A DNA stretch of 64,000 nt from Oryzomonas sp. (GTDB lineage: Bacteria > Desulfobacterota > Desulfuromonadia > Geobacterales > Pseudopelobacteraceae). Both the position numbers and the translations under genes were made by a program. The stretch covers positions 124,001-188,000 of the forward strand of contig JARLHN010000008.1 of assembly GCA_031292255.1 (NCBI GenBank). Reading direction: 5' to 3'. The notes beneath the pieces are model-generated. The model was not told where the DNA came from and did not search any database. It saw only the letters and a list, made by a program, of their open reading frames with translations. Shown here piece by piece: positions 15,185-23,846 of this stretch; positions within the stretch are counted from its first letter, which is position 1, and every line of letters starts with the position of its first letter.

Positions 15185-16903
15185 ATCAACAACCGGTTTC
15201 GCGGCCTCCTCCGGTTCCTCCTCCTTCTCCCACCCGGTCCACATGGTCCTGATCTCGGAAAACGGTGTGGGGCCGAGGGTCGTCAGGTAAAAATGGAAGA
15301 AGGCAAAGGCGCACAGACAACAGGCGGCAAAGAAATGAAGTCCGTCGATCAGCTTGATGCCCCCCAACATGAACAACATCCTGCGCAACGGCTGGATATC
15401 GAGCAGCAGAATGCCGGTTACGATCACCAGCGGCATGAAGACAAACATGATCACGAGATAGGCCATCTTCTGGAGCGCATTGAACTTGTTTTCCGGCGTG
15501 GCGTGGAAGGGGTTCGGCTTGCCCCGGAAGTAGTTGAAGGCATAAAAGACCGCCTGCCGTACAAGCCCGTGCTTCACCTCATCTCCGGTTGGGAAGTAGA
15601 TCCTGCCGATGGTGTGGGAGATGACGATATAATAGAGAACCCAGTACACCATGGAGAGTCCCACCACGATCCCGGCCGCATTATGCAGGTACACCGCCGC
15701 CCGGTAACTGCCGAACAGGTTGACCGCATCGGCGAACCTGATCTGGATGCCGGTGACGCACAGGGTCACGATGCTGAGGGCGTGAATCCAGTGCCAGATC
15801 CTGACCGGGGTGGGTTGCAGGTAGACGATGACCTCATGGGCGGGCTCGTGGTGGCTGTGTTCCCTCCTCCTGCGGGTCAGGAAGCGCACGAACCCGTGGC
15901 CAAGCGGAATGACGATGCCGCAGGCGATGATGAGGCCGCCGATGATGCTGAACGCCAAACTCCGGGTCGCGCCGGTCATGTAGAAATCGGGGGTGCCGTA
16001 AAGAACATCCAGGATAGCCCCCTTTTCAACGGGCATCCGGCTGTAGGCCCCGCTCTTGGTGGGAAAGGACACAAAACTGGTCTGCTGGGTCTGTACCCCT
16101 GAGACATGGCAGAACGTGCAGTCCCAACGGTTGTCCAGGATCTGGTAGCTGTGGGTCATCACCTCCGGCATCATCATGCCCCGCAGGCGAAGACCGTCGT
16201 CACGGGACTTTATGTTGAACCTCCGCAATTCCTTTAACGAGACGCGGCTGTCGCCGTTGGCATCTATCAGGGATGAAACGCTGTTCTCTCCGGCCAGCCG
16301 CGTCAGTTCGTCGTAGGTAGCCAGATGGAAGCCCCCCTTCTGGTCCTCCTTTTCCACGAAAAGATTGATGTAATAACCCTTTGAACCTGTATGGCAGGTG
16401 ACGCACGGCAGACTATCCAGGTGCAGCCCTGCCTGGGGCAGCCATTTCTGGTGGCTTTTCACGGTCGCCGACAGTATGTGGCAGCGGGAGCAGACCGCGT
16501 TGATCGCCACGCCAGATACATAGGCAGATCCACGCGCCTTGTGCGGATTGTGACAGTCGGCGCAAGTGGCGTTTCTGGCGTGCAGGCTTTGGGCGTACTC
16601 CTGTGCAACCGCGGCGTGGCATTCCTTGCAGGTGGCATGGGAGGGTTTGGTGCCGTCATAGGGATGGCGGTCGGTCACCGAGTCGTGGCACGTGGTGCAG
16701 CCGACGGCATTATGGGTGGTGTCGGCGAATTGCACCGGATCGATATAGAGGTGAGCGCCTCCCCGTCTGCTGATGTTTTGTTTACCGTGACATTGAAGGC
16801 ACTCGTCGTTTAACCGCGCACCGAAGGATGGCTGCGCAACCAGGAGTACCGCCGCCAATACCAGGAAACATCCCCGTGCCATACTTCTGCCGTTTGATTC
16901 CAT
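15182..16903 (-). CDS. Heptahaem c-type / di-haem b-type cytochrome fusion (CbcL-like)
   Basis: A signal peptide (residues 1-29) is followed by a periplasmic domain with seven CXXCH haem-c sites: CLQCH, CTTCH, CKECH, CADCH, CSRCH, CVTCH and CTFCH. Between the sixth and seventh, DANGDSRVSLKEL is a canonical EF-hand loop. From about residue 310 a membrane part with five or so helices and His-rich motifs (RIWHWIHALSIV, VYLHNAAGIV) matches the Ni/Fe-hydrogenase/b561 type cytochrome b. Known relatives such as Geobacter CbcL are inner-membrane quinol oxidases feeding periplasmic cytochromes during metal respiration, but CbcL has nine haems, so this is a different member. GAGGAGGAG precedes the ATG. 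The gene lies directly downstream of the activator at 17268-18701. Confidence 0.9.
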   Translation of the reverse strand: MESNGRSMARGCFLVLAAVLLVAQPSFGARLNDECLQCHGKQNISRRGGAHLYIDPVQFADTTHNAVGCTTCHDSVTDRHPYDGTKPSHATCKECHAAVAQEYAQSLHARNATCADCHNPHKARGSAYVSGVAINAVCSRCHILSATVKSHQKWLPQAGLHLDSLPCVTCHTGSKGYYINLFVEKEDQKGGFHLATYDELTRLAGENSVSSLIDANGDSRVSLKELRRFNIKSRDDGLRLRGMMMPEVMTHSYQILDNRWDCTFCHVSGVQTQQTSFVSFPTKSGAYSRMPVEKGAILDVLYGTPDFYMTGATRSLAFSIIGGLIIACGIVIPLGHGFVRFLTRRRREHSHHEPAHEVIVYLQPTPVRIWHWIHALSIVTLCVTGIQIRFADAVNLFGSYRAAVYLHNAAGIVVGLSMVYWVLYYIVISHTIGRIYFPTGDEVKHGLVRQAVFYAFNYFRGKPNPFHATPENKFNALQKMAYLVIMFVFMPLVIVTGILLLDIQPLRRMLFMLGGIKLIDGLHFFAACCLCAFAFFHFYLTTLGPTPFSEIRTMWTGWEKEEEPEEAAKPVVD

Positions 16904-17267
16904 ACTCTCCTCCTCGCAGCAACGATCAGTGTATTGTGGATGGCAACCTGCCGTCCCAATACCGCCACAACCTGTCGGGGTGTATGAGTGCTCTTGGGTG
17001 CGCAGGCCATTAGTATCAGTTCATCAGTAGCATCAGGCGTACCGAAAAACACCGGCGCCACGCAAAGCAAATAGGCGCATGATTTCATATTGTTGCCAGC
17101 AGAGTCGGGGATAGTGGGGACAGGGATTTTCCTGCGGGGTCAGGAATAATATTGTAAATCAGGATATTGTACTGTTCGGCAGGACACAAGGCGAGGGAAG
17201 AGCAGGGCGTTTTTCCACCCTCTGGGGCCTAAAAGGTTTTTCCCGAACTTGTTAGTGTTACAAGGTA
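16904..17267 (-). promoter_or_regulatory. Intergenic region with possible sigma-54 promoter for the cytochrome gene
   Basis: These 364 bases separate the activator from the cytochrome it precedes. On the minus strand at 16957-16943 there is a GG and a GC ten bases apart, with TTGC at the -12 position (GGGACGGCAGGTTGCC). It is a weak match at -24 but correctly spaced, about 25-40 bases upstream of the cytochrome ATG. No other gene is convincing here; the open frame at 16810-17088 overlaps the cytochrome start and lacks protein-like features. Confidence 0.35.
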
Positions 17268-18701
17268 CTAGGGGTAGTCCTCGCCAGTGTCCGGGCAGAA
17301 ATAGTGACGATGGATGTTGTGGCTCTTCATCAGGGCATATAGACGCGACCGGGAAAGGCCGGAGATGCGGCAGGCCTCGTCGATGTCTCCGTTCGTGAGG
17401 GCGATCAGTTCGTGGAGATAATGATTTTCAGCCCGGCATGCGGCCTCGTTCCGGAATTCATGCAACGGCGGAAGCCCTTGTAAAGAGGCCGGAGCACCGC
17501 CGGCCTCCCGGTTATGGCCGTTGGCGGCCCGTGCCGCCTTGATGCGGATATCGCTGGGAAGATGCTTGGGAAAGAGGGTCGGTTCATGGCGCGCCGAAGC
17601 GATGACCCGGTCCAGGGTGTTGATCAGCTCCCTCACATTGCCGGGCCAGCCATAGGCGGCCAGGCTTTGGAGAAATTCGGGGGCAAAACCTTTGTGGGCC
17701 AGGCCATAGCGCTCGCACAGCCTGTCCATGTGATGGCGCACCAACTCCTTGACGTCGTCTCTCCGGTCCCTGAGCGGCGGGATCTCGATGGCAAAGGAGC
17801 GCAGCCGGAAGAGGAGGTCGCTGCGGAACTGGTTTTCTTGCACCATGGCGTCCAAGTCACGGTTGGTGGCGGACACGAGCCTGAAATCACTCTCCACCTC
17901 CCGGCTCCCCCCCAGCGGCCGGAAGCTATGTTCCTGGAGCACCCGCAGAAAGGCCCTCTGCACGGAACCAGAAAGTTCGCCCACCTCGTCGAGGAACAGC
18001 GTTCCTCCGTGAGCTTGGAGGATCAGCCCGTCGCGCCCCTTTTCCGCGCCGGTAAAGGCCCCCTTTTCGTGGCCGAACAGGAGGCTTTCCACCAGGGTAT
18101 CGGGCAGGGCGGCGCAATCCACCACTACGAAATTGCCCCCTGCCCGTCCGCTGTTTTTGTGGATGGCCCTGGCAATGAGTTCCTTTCCCGTGCCGGTTTC
18201 GCCCGTTATCAGGACCGTGGTATCGTTCACCGCCGCCTGGGCGACCAGGTCGAGGCATGCGGTCAGCTTCCGACTGCTGCCGACGATATCCTCGCGTTTC
18301 AGGGCGGTTACGTTCTTCCGGGAGCAGTAAATCTTCTCCTGCCGATACTGTAACGCCCGTACCAGCGGCAGCTTGATCTCCTCCGGGGTGGCCCCCCTTT
18401 CCACGTAATCCCAGGCCCCGCTTTTGATGGCCGTTTCAGCGGCGTCCGGCTCGCCGACCCCGGTCATGATGATGATCTCAGGGGCGGAGGGGGTCGCCTG
18501 GATGACCGGCAGCATGTCGAGCCCATTGCCGTCGGGCATGCTGACGGGGAGAAAGACAACGTCGAATGGCCGAGAGAGGGCCAATTGCACCCCATCCTGC
18601 AAGGTGTTCCTCCAAGACACGTCGTGCCCCTCGTCGGCTGCCATCCGGCGCAACGCACAACAGGTCACATCGTCATCATCGATGATCAGGATGTTGGACA
18701 T
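17268..18701 (-). CDS. Sigma-54 activator with degenerate receiver domain
   Basis: The 477-residue protein has an N-terminal receiver (1-120), an AAA+ sigma-54 interaction domain (about 140-380) and a Fis-type helix-turn-helix (about 430-470, ending LSRSRLYALMKSHNI). The AAA+ motifs are intact: Walker A GETGTGKE, GAFTGA loop, and Walker B GGTLFLDEVGEL. In the receiver, the acidic cluster is present (IIDDDD) but the phospho-accepting Asp is replaced: FDVVFLPVSMPDGNG has Pro52 where LD is expected. It therefore cannot be phosphorylated at the usual site. The gene lies immediately upstream of the cytochrome fusion and probably controls it. No partner kinase is adjacent. Confidence 0.93.
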   Translation of the reverse strand: MSNILIIDDDDVTCCALRRMAADEGHDVSWRNTLQDGVQLALSRPFDVVFLPVSMPDGNGLDMLPVIQATPSAPEIIIMTGVGEPDAAETAIKSGAWDYVERGATPEEIKLPLVRALQYRQEKIYCSRKNVTALKREDIVGSSRKLTACLDLVAQAAVNDTTVLITGETGTGKELIARAIHKNSGRAGGNFVVVDCAALPDTLVESLLFGHEKGAFTGAEKGRDGLILQAHGGTLFLDEVGELSGSVQRAFLRVLQEHSFRPLGGSREVESDFRLVSATNRDLDAMVQENQFRSDLLFRLRSFAIEIPPLRDRRDDVKELVRHHMDRLCERYGLAHKGFAPEFLQSLAAYGWPGNVRELINTLDRVIASARHEPTLFPKHLPSDIRIKAARAANGHNREAGGAPASLQGLPPLHEFRNEAACRAENHYLHELIALTNGDIDEACRISGLSRSRLYALMKSHNIHRHYFCPDTGEDYP

Positions 18702-19233
18702 GCATCAATCCTTGCGGCAGAAATGCCTGAGCTCGCGTGCCGGCGATAAACCAGACGAAATCCCTGCCATGGCACGCGGTCGGGTGACCAGACGAGATGG
18801 GGCCGCGCAACGCCCATGTCTCTGTTTATTAACTATATCGCAATAAAGTATTACTATATACCGGGTGGCATCCCATTTCAAATTCATTGGCGCGCAGCAT
18901 GCGACTACCCTGATTGCCTGAATATTTTTGGCACAATATGAGGCATTATGCTTTCAGTTGGCAACAAAGAAAGGCCCGAAAGCTCTTTCTTTATTGTTTT
19001 AGCTCTTTACCGGATTGCTTGCGGGAGTCTCGCAAGAGCATCGATCAGGGCCAGTGCAATGAACCTCAAATCTCCGGTTGTCGGTTGCCGAAGGGCCAGT
19101 ATATCCTGACATCGTATACACCTCCGCAATTAAACATTCACTACCGAAATGTTACAATTGTGTGGCAAGATTTCAACAATTATGCTATAAAATTTAGTTT
19201 ATTTTTACATACCCTGCGCCAACGGAGGCATTA
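18702..19233 (+). promoter_or_regulatory. Divergent intergenic region upstream of the phosphate transport operon
   Basis: This is a 532-base AT-rich stretch between the divergent activator and the DUF47/pit operon. A weak sigma-70-like pair, TTGTGT (19158) and TATGCT (19181) with a 17-base spacer, precedes the operon, and GGAGG lies at its start codon. No convincing Pho box was recognised. The open frame at 18914-19234 has no protein-like character and is not called. Confidence 0.3.
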
Positions 19234-19854
19234 ATGTTCGGACTTATCCCCAAAGAGGAGAAATTTTTTCAGCTTTTCAAGGAGATGACAATAAACATCA
19301 TTGAAGGAGCGAAACTGCTCAAAGAAATGCTGGATACTTTTGAGAACCCCGGTAAAAGCCAGAGCAAGATCAAAGAACTTGAACACAAAGGGGACTCCAT
19401 AACTCATGAGATCATCCAAAAACTTAATAAAACGTTCGTGACTCCCCTTGATCGGGAGGATATTTATTCACTGGCTTCGAAACTTGACGACATTCTGGAT
19501 CTCATCGACGCATCGTCTCAGCGCATGATCATGTACAATGTTGAACATATTCCGCCAGAAGCCAAATCCCTTGGATTTATCATTCTGCAATCCTGTTTGG
19601 CAGTAGACAAAGCGGTTGCAATGCTGGGCAAGAAGTCCAATGAGCAGATCTTTGAAGCATGCGTTGAAATCAATGCCCTGGAGAATGAAGCGGATCGAGT
19701 CTCCCGTGAAGCGATTGGCCGTCTGTTTGATGAAGAGAAGGACCCCATTCAACTTATCAAATGGAAAGAGATCTACGAAACGCTCGAAAGAGCCACCGAC
19801 AAGTGCGAAGACGCAGCCAACATACTCGAGAGCGTGGTGGTGAAAAATGCTTGA
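19234..19854 (+). CDS. DUF47 family PhoU-like protein
   Basis: A 206-residue all-helical protein beginning MFGLIPKEEKFFQLFKE, with the family motifs LEHKGDSITHEI, TPLDREDIYSLA and LDDILDLID. DUF47 proteins are PhoU-like and are typically encoded just before Pit-type phosphate transporters, whose activity they are thought to modulate. GGAGG lies eight bases before the ATG. It overlaps the following pit gene by eight bases, implying coupled translation. Confidence 0.93.
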   Translation: MFGLIPKEEKFFQLFKEMTINIIEGAKLLKEMLDTFENPGKSQSKIKELEHKGDSITHEIIQKLNKTFVTPLDREDIYSLASKLDDILDLIDASSQRMIMYNVEHIPPEAKSLGFIILQSCLAVDKAVAMLGKKSNEQIFEACVEINALENEADRVSREAIGRLFDEEKDPIQLIKWKEIYETLERATDKCEDAANILESVVVKNA

Positions 19855-20848
19855 TCCGGCCCTGATGATGCTCTGCCTGGTCATTCTGGCAGCGCTTCTA
19901 TTCGACTATATCAACGGTTTTCATGATACAGCCAACGCTATTGCCACTTGTGTCTCGACCCGGGCACTATCGGTGAAAGCAGCAATTATCATGGCTGCCA
20001 TTCTCAACTTTACCGGGGCAATGATCTCAACAAAGGTTGCATCAACAATTGGCAAAGGCATAGTCGACAAGGACAACATCACCCAGATGGTGGTGCTCGC
20101 CGGTATCTCGGGGGCCATTATCTGGAATCTTATCACCTGGTACTATGGACTCCCATCCTCTTCCTCTCACGCAATCATCGGGGGCATCATGGGATCGGTA
20201 TTTGCCCATGCCGGTATGGGCGCTCTGAAATGGGGCGGCCTGAAGCTGATCATTCTCGCCTTGCTTGTTTCCCCGATTATGGGAACAATTGTCGGCTTCT
20301 CTTTAATGATGTTGCTTTACCGAATATTCCGGAACTGTTCCCCCGGCGGGCTCAATAAAAAATTCCGTATGCTTCAGGTGTTCTCGGCGGCTTTCATGGC
20401 TTTTTCCCATGGAACCGCGGATGCCCAAAAATCGATGGGCGTCATCACCATGGCATTATTAAGCTACGGAGTCATATCGACATTTTCCGTACCCTGGCAG
20501 GTTATGGTGGCGTGCGCAACAGCTATGGCATTTGGGACTGCGGCTGGCGGCTGGAGGATTATCAAAACGGTAGGACGTGACTTTGTCAAACTTCATCCTG
20601 TACATGGGTTCTGTGTGGAAACCGCATCAGCTGGAGTCATACTGGGAGCATCGGCCTTTGGGATGCCCACCAGCACAACTCACGTAATTACTTCGGCCAT
20701 TCTGGGAGTGGGGCTATCAAAACGCCTTACCGCAGTCAACTGGAAGGTGGCCCAGCGAATCGTTGTGGCATGGGTATTAACCATACCGGCATCAGCACTG
20801 ATGGCCTATCTGACTTATCAAGTATTCAACCCTATTCTGGGTAAATGA
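19847..20848 (+). CDS. pit: Pit-type inorganic phosphate transporter
   Basis: The 333-residue membrane protein carries the duplicated PiT signature: FDYINGFHDTANAIAT near the N-terminus and FGMPTSTTHVITSAI in the second half. It has about ten hydrophobic segments, and SSSHAIIGG is a further conserved motif. Family members co-transport phosphate with H+ or Na+ through the inner membrane at low affinity. It is translationally coupled to the DUF47 gene, and a strong hairpin lies 38 bases downstream. Confidence 0.95.
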   Translation: MLDPALMMLCLVILAALLFDYINGFHDTANAIATCVSTRALSVKAAIIMAAILNFTGAMISTKVASTIGKGIVDKDNITQMVVLAGISGAIIWNLITWYYGLPSSSSHAIIGGIMGSVFAHAGMGALKWGGLKLIILALLVSPIMGTIVGFSLMMLLYRIFRNCSPGGLNKKFRMLQVFSAAFMAFSHGTADAQKSMGVITMALLSYGVISTFSVPWQVMVACATAMAFGTAAGGWRIIKTVGRDFVKLHPVHGFCVETASAGVILGASAFGMPTSTTHVITSAILGVGLSKRLTAVNWKVAQRIVVAWVLTIPASALMAYLTYQVFNPILGK

Positions 20849-20886
20849 TGAAACCATAATCCCCATTTGATCCAGTTCCGATTTAC

Positions 20887-20923
20887 CCTCCCACCGTAAA
20901 CTGGTCCCGTTTGCGGTGGGAGG
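20887..20923. terminator. Hairpin downstream of pit
   Basis: A 15-bp stem, CCTCCCACCGTAAAC/GTTTGCGGTGGGAGG (one wobble pair), with a seven-base loop. It has no T tract but is well placed between pit and the convergent histidine kinase gene. Confidence 0.6.
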
Positions 20924-21031
20924 AAGATTATCGGCAGTGATTCTGTTACAAGCATCTTCATCATGAAGACAGGAGTAGTCAGCGCCTGTGCATTCATTGT
21001 CGCCGCTTCCCGCCTGCCGTGAAAAGCTCCT

Positions 21032-22966
21032 TCACCCTACCCGCAACACCCTCTTCAGTTCCGCTTCAAGGCTACTCATGGTGTACGGCTTGACGATGAA
21101 GCCGGCAGGAGGTCGATCGGTAATGCGTTTACTCAGTTCATCTTTGTTGAAACCGCTGGAAATGATTACCTTGGCATCGGGCCGGATGCTGTAGATTTTG
21201 TTCATGGCAGCTATGCCATCCATGTTCGGCATTGCCTGATCCATCAGCACAACGACAATCTCATCGGCATGTTCGCGGTACTTGCTGACGGCATCGATGC
21301 CATCGCGCGCGGTAATCACCGTGAAGCCGCAGAGTTTGACCATCTTGGCGCAGACATCCAGAACAGGTTTTTCGTCATCGACGACAAGGACCGAACCGAA
21401 CAACTGACTCTCCGGAAGTGTTGGGATTTCCGGTGGCGGTATCGTGGACTCGGTTGCGGTGGCCGGTTGTCCGGATGCAACGATCGGGAACAACACCCTG
21501 AAGGTTGTGCCCTTGCCAGGTTCGCTCTCCACAAACAGGGCACCACCGTGTGATCGCATCACCCCAAGTACCGCCGACATGCCCAGCCCTCGCCCGGTAA
21601 ATTTCGTTGTAAAGAAGGGGTCGAAGAGACGATTGATTGTGTCTTTGCTCATGCCGCAGCCGTTATCGCCGACTTCGAGAAACACAAATGTGCCTGGCTG
21701 GGGTTTCACGTCCAGAAGGCTTGCATCCAGGGCGGTCTTATCGCAGTTCTGGACGCCGGTGGTGATTATGACAAAACCTGGCTGTTTTTCGATTGATTCC
21801 ACCGCATTGGTGACCAGATTCATGACAATCTGCAGGATTTGGGGCTCACCAGCCATTATGGCAGGCAACTTATCCGAGAGGCACAGCTCCATTGAAACCG
21901 TTGAAGCGGCCGCTGTTTTTAACATGTCGATGTTGTCTCTGACCAACTCATTCAGGTCCAGCGATTTTTTGCTGACAAGCCCCTTGCCCGCATAGGTCAG
22001 CATCAAGCTGGAAAGATGAGCCGCCCGTCTACCCGAGTTTATGGCATTGATAATAAAATTGTAGGACCTTGTGTCAGGAGTAAGTTCTAAGGTGGCCATT
22101 TCCATATTGCCGAGAATAACCTGCAGTAGATTGTTGAAATCGTGGGCGATACCACCTGCCATGACTCCCAGGCTCTCAAGCTTTTGAGTCTGGAACATCT
22201 GCCGTTCAAAGTCCAGCCGTTCCTCATGGAGGCGTTTGTTTTCCTGGTTACGCTGCTGCAGTACCGTTGCCAGATTGTTGATTGCGCGTGCCGCCATACC
22301 CGGTTCATCATCGGATTCGATATTGATCCGGGTGGTGAGATCACCATCGTGCAAGGCCTGTATGCCATGCATAAGTGACCTGAATGACCGAGTTACCCGT
22401 TGCAGGACCAGATAACCGAACAGGGTGCAGGCCATCCAGAAGCAGACCGCAATGCCGGAGGAAACCAAGGCCATGCGGCGTATCAAGTGAGCCAGGTCTC
22501 CCGTACCGCGCTCCATGTGGATGGTGCCGACCAGTTCCCCCTTGGGATTCAGGCTCTCGCTCAAGATTGAACCGTTTGAAATCAAAGGGTCGGTGCGAAC
22601 CTCCACCGTATCCAGGATCAGATCCGCTTCAGTGTGTAGGCCGGAACGGCGAATTCCCGCCAGCATCCGGCCGTCTTTGGCATAGATCTCCACTGCTCGC
22701 ATTTCAGGAGCGCGGGCAGCCGTTTCGGCAAGCAGTTGCAGTGTTGCTTTGTTCTCGGCATAGAGGGTGAGACGGATACTCTCGCCCAAGTACAGCGCCT
22801 GCAGGTGTAGCTGCTCGCGCAGATAGAGTTTGTGTTCCCGGATTTCGTTGGATATGTAGAGGCTTAGGAAGAGTATCGTAATGAGGGCTGTCAGCAATGT
22901 GAAGATAGCAAAAAGCTTTAGCTGGAAACTCGACCGCAATGATGAAAATTGAATATGATTTAGCAT
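21032..22966 (-). CDS. Hybrid sensor histidine kinase
   Basis: The start was set at the ATG of MLNHIQFSSLRSSFQ (22966), preceded by GAAGGTGG; the longer frame runs into the upstream gene. The 644-residue protein has an N-terminal membrane helix, a periplasmic sensor of about 130 residues, a second helix, HAMP, HisKA with GGIAHDFNNLLQV (phospho-His), HATPase with DNGCGMS and GRGLGMSAV, and a C-terminal receiver with VVLMDQAMPNMDG (phospho-Asp). It is the last gene of a three-gene operon with a TonB receptor and a periplasmic binding protein. By inference it senses what those two handle. The output regulator is not in the window. Confidence 0.93.
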   Translation of the reverse strand: MLNHIQFSSLRSSFQLKLFAIFTLLTALITILFLSLYISNEIREHKLYLREQLHLQALYLGESIRLTLYAENKATLQLLAETAARAPEMRAVEIYAKDGRMLAGIRRSGLHTEADLILDTVEVRTDPLISNGSILSESLNPKGELVGTIHMERGTGDLAHLIRRMALVSSGIAVCFWMACTLFGYLVLQRVTRSFRSLMHGIQALHDGDLTTRINIESDDEPGMAARAINNLATVLQQRNQENKRLHEERLDFERQMFQTQKLESLGVMAGGIAHDFNNLLQVILGNMEMATLELTPDTRSYNFIINAINSGRRAAHLSSLMLTYAGKGLVSKKSLDLNELVRDNIDMLKTAAASTVSMELCLSDKLPAIMAGEPQILQIVMNLVTNAVESIEKQPGFVIITTGVQNCDKTALDASLLDVKPQPGTFVFLEVGDNGCGMSKDTINRLFDPFFTTKFTGRGLGMSAVLGVMRSHGGALFVESEPGKGTTFRVLFPIVASGQPATATESTIPPPEIPTLPESQLFGSVLVVDDEKPVLDVCAKMVKLCGFTVITARDGIDAVSKYREHADEIVVVLMDQAMPNMDGIAAMNKIYSIRPDAKVIISSGFNKDELSKRITDRPPAGFIVKPYTMSSLEAELKRVLRVG

Positions 22967-22997
22967 GTCGCCACCTTCAATATGCCGATGAGATATT

Positions 22998-23846
22998 CTA
23001 CTCCAAATTGGTGTGGCCGAGCTTTTCCAGTACCGCAGGGTTGGTTCTAAGGGGCGTACCACGCGGGAAAACAAGGGTAGTATCGGGAGCTGTGCCACGC
23101 TTGAGTAGTGTCTCAGCCATTTCACCGGCCTGGTGTCCCACCTCCGTGAGGTTGACCTCGATAACCGCGGCGGCCCCCAGTCCCAAATGTCTGTCGGTAA
23201 AGGAGACTACCGGAATGGCCTGCTCCAGGCCAAAACGGAAAAAACCCTCTATTGTTTCCTGAGTGACTGTGGTGACATCGGGGAGTATCCAGAGCGCATC
23301 CGCTTTGCCGGCCAGAGACAATATCTGGGGTATGGTTTCCCTTGATGTTGACACTTTGCGTTCCACCAGCCTGATGCCGGCATTTTCGGCCGCCAGGCGG
23401 GCAAGTTTCAAATACCAGCCGGTTTTGGCAGGGTCAAAGAGGACTCCGGCGCGGCGCACTTTCAATTTTTTCAGCAGACGGCAAAAACGGTCCGGCGCAG
23501 CGAACATGGCAATGGAACTCAGGTTGGACTGGGAGCCGTTGTCGAGCGCCATCACGGCAATAATCGGTGTGGTGCGCACAACGCGGGCGCTTCTCACGGC
23601 GCTGTCGCCAATGGCCAGTAGCAACAGGGGTTGGTCCTCGCGTACGATTCGGGCGACGTCGACATCGGCATAGTCGGACAACACGATGGTGCGTTGCGAG
23701 ACGTTGTATCTGGTGCGGAAGCCATTCAGCACATTTTCAAAAGCGGCACCGCGGCGGCTCTGGAGCACGAGTACATCATAGGCTTCAGCCAGAGAGGGGA
23801 GCAGGGTTGCCAGGGCAAGTATCAGCAGGACAAGGCGGCGCTTCAT
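22998..23846 (-). CDS. ABC-type substrate-binding-like periplasmic protein (PF04392 type)
   Basis: The start was placed at MKRRLVLLILALATLLPSLA (23846), which begins a signal peptide. The 282-residue protein has the two-lobed pattern of the YtfQ/PF04392-like binding proteins: VLVLQSRRG near the start, VVRTTPIIAVMALD between lobes and VSFTDRHLGLGAAAVIEV late. No permease or ATPase is adjacent, so uptake by a classic ABC transporter is unlikely from this locus. Its stop lies 32 bases from the kinase start and its start overlaps the TonB receptor stop. It may present a ligand to the kinase. Confidence 0.8.
   Translation of the reverse strand: MKRRLVLLILALATLLPSLAEAYDVLVLQSRRGAAFENVLNGFRTRYNVSQRTIVLSDYADVDVARIVREDQPLLLLAIGDSAVRSARVVRTTPIIAVMALDNGSQSNLSSIAMFAAPDRFCRLLKKLKVRRAGVLFDPAKTGWYLKLARLAAENAGIRLVERKVSTSRETIPQILSLAGKADALWILPDVTTVTQETIEGFFRFGLEQAIPVVSFTDRHLGLGAAAVIEVNLTEVGHQAGEMAETLLKRGTAPDTTLVFPRGTPLRTNPAVLEKLGHTNLE

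Noticed and set aside
18914-19234. Open frame upstream of the DUF47 gene
   Set aside because: Aromatic-rich, no ribosome-binding site, and it covers the likely promoter of the phosphate operon.
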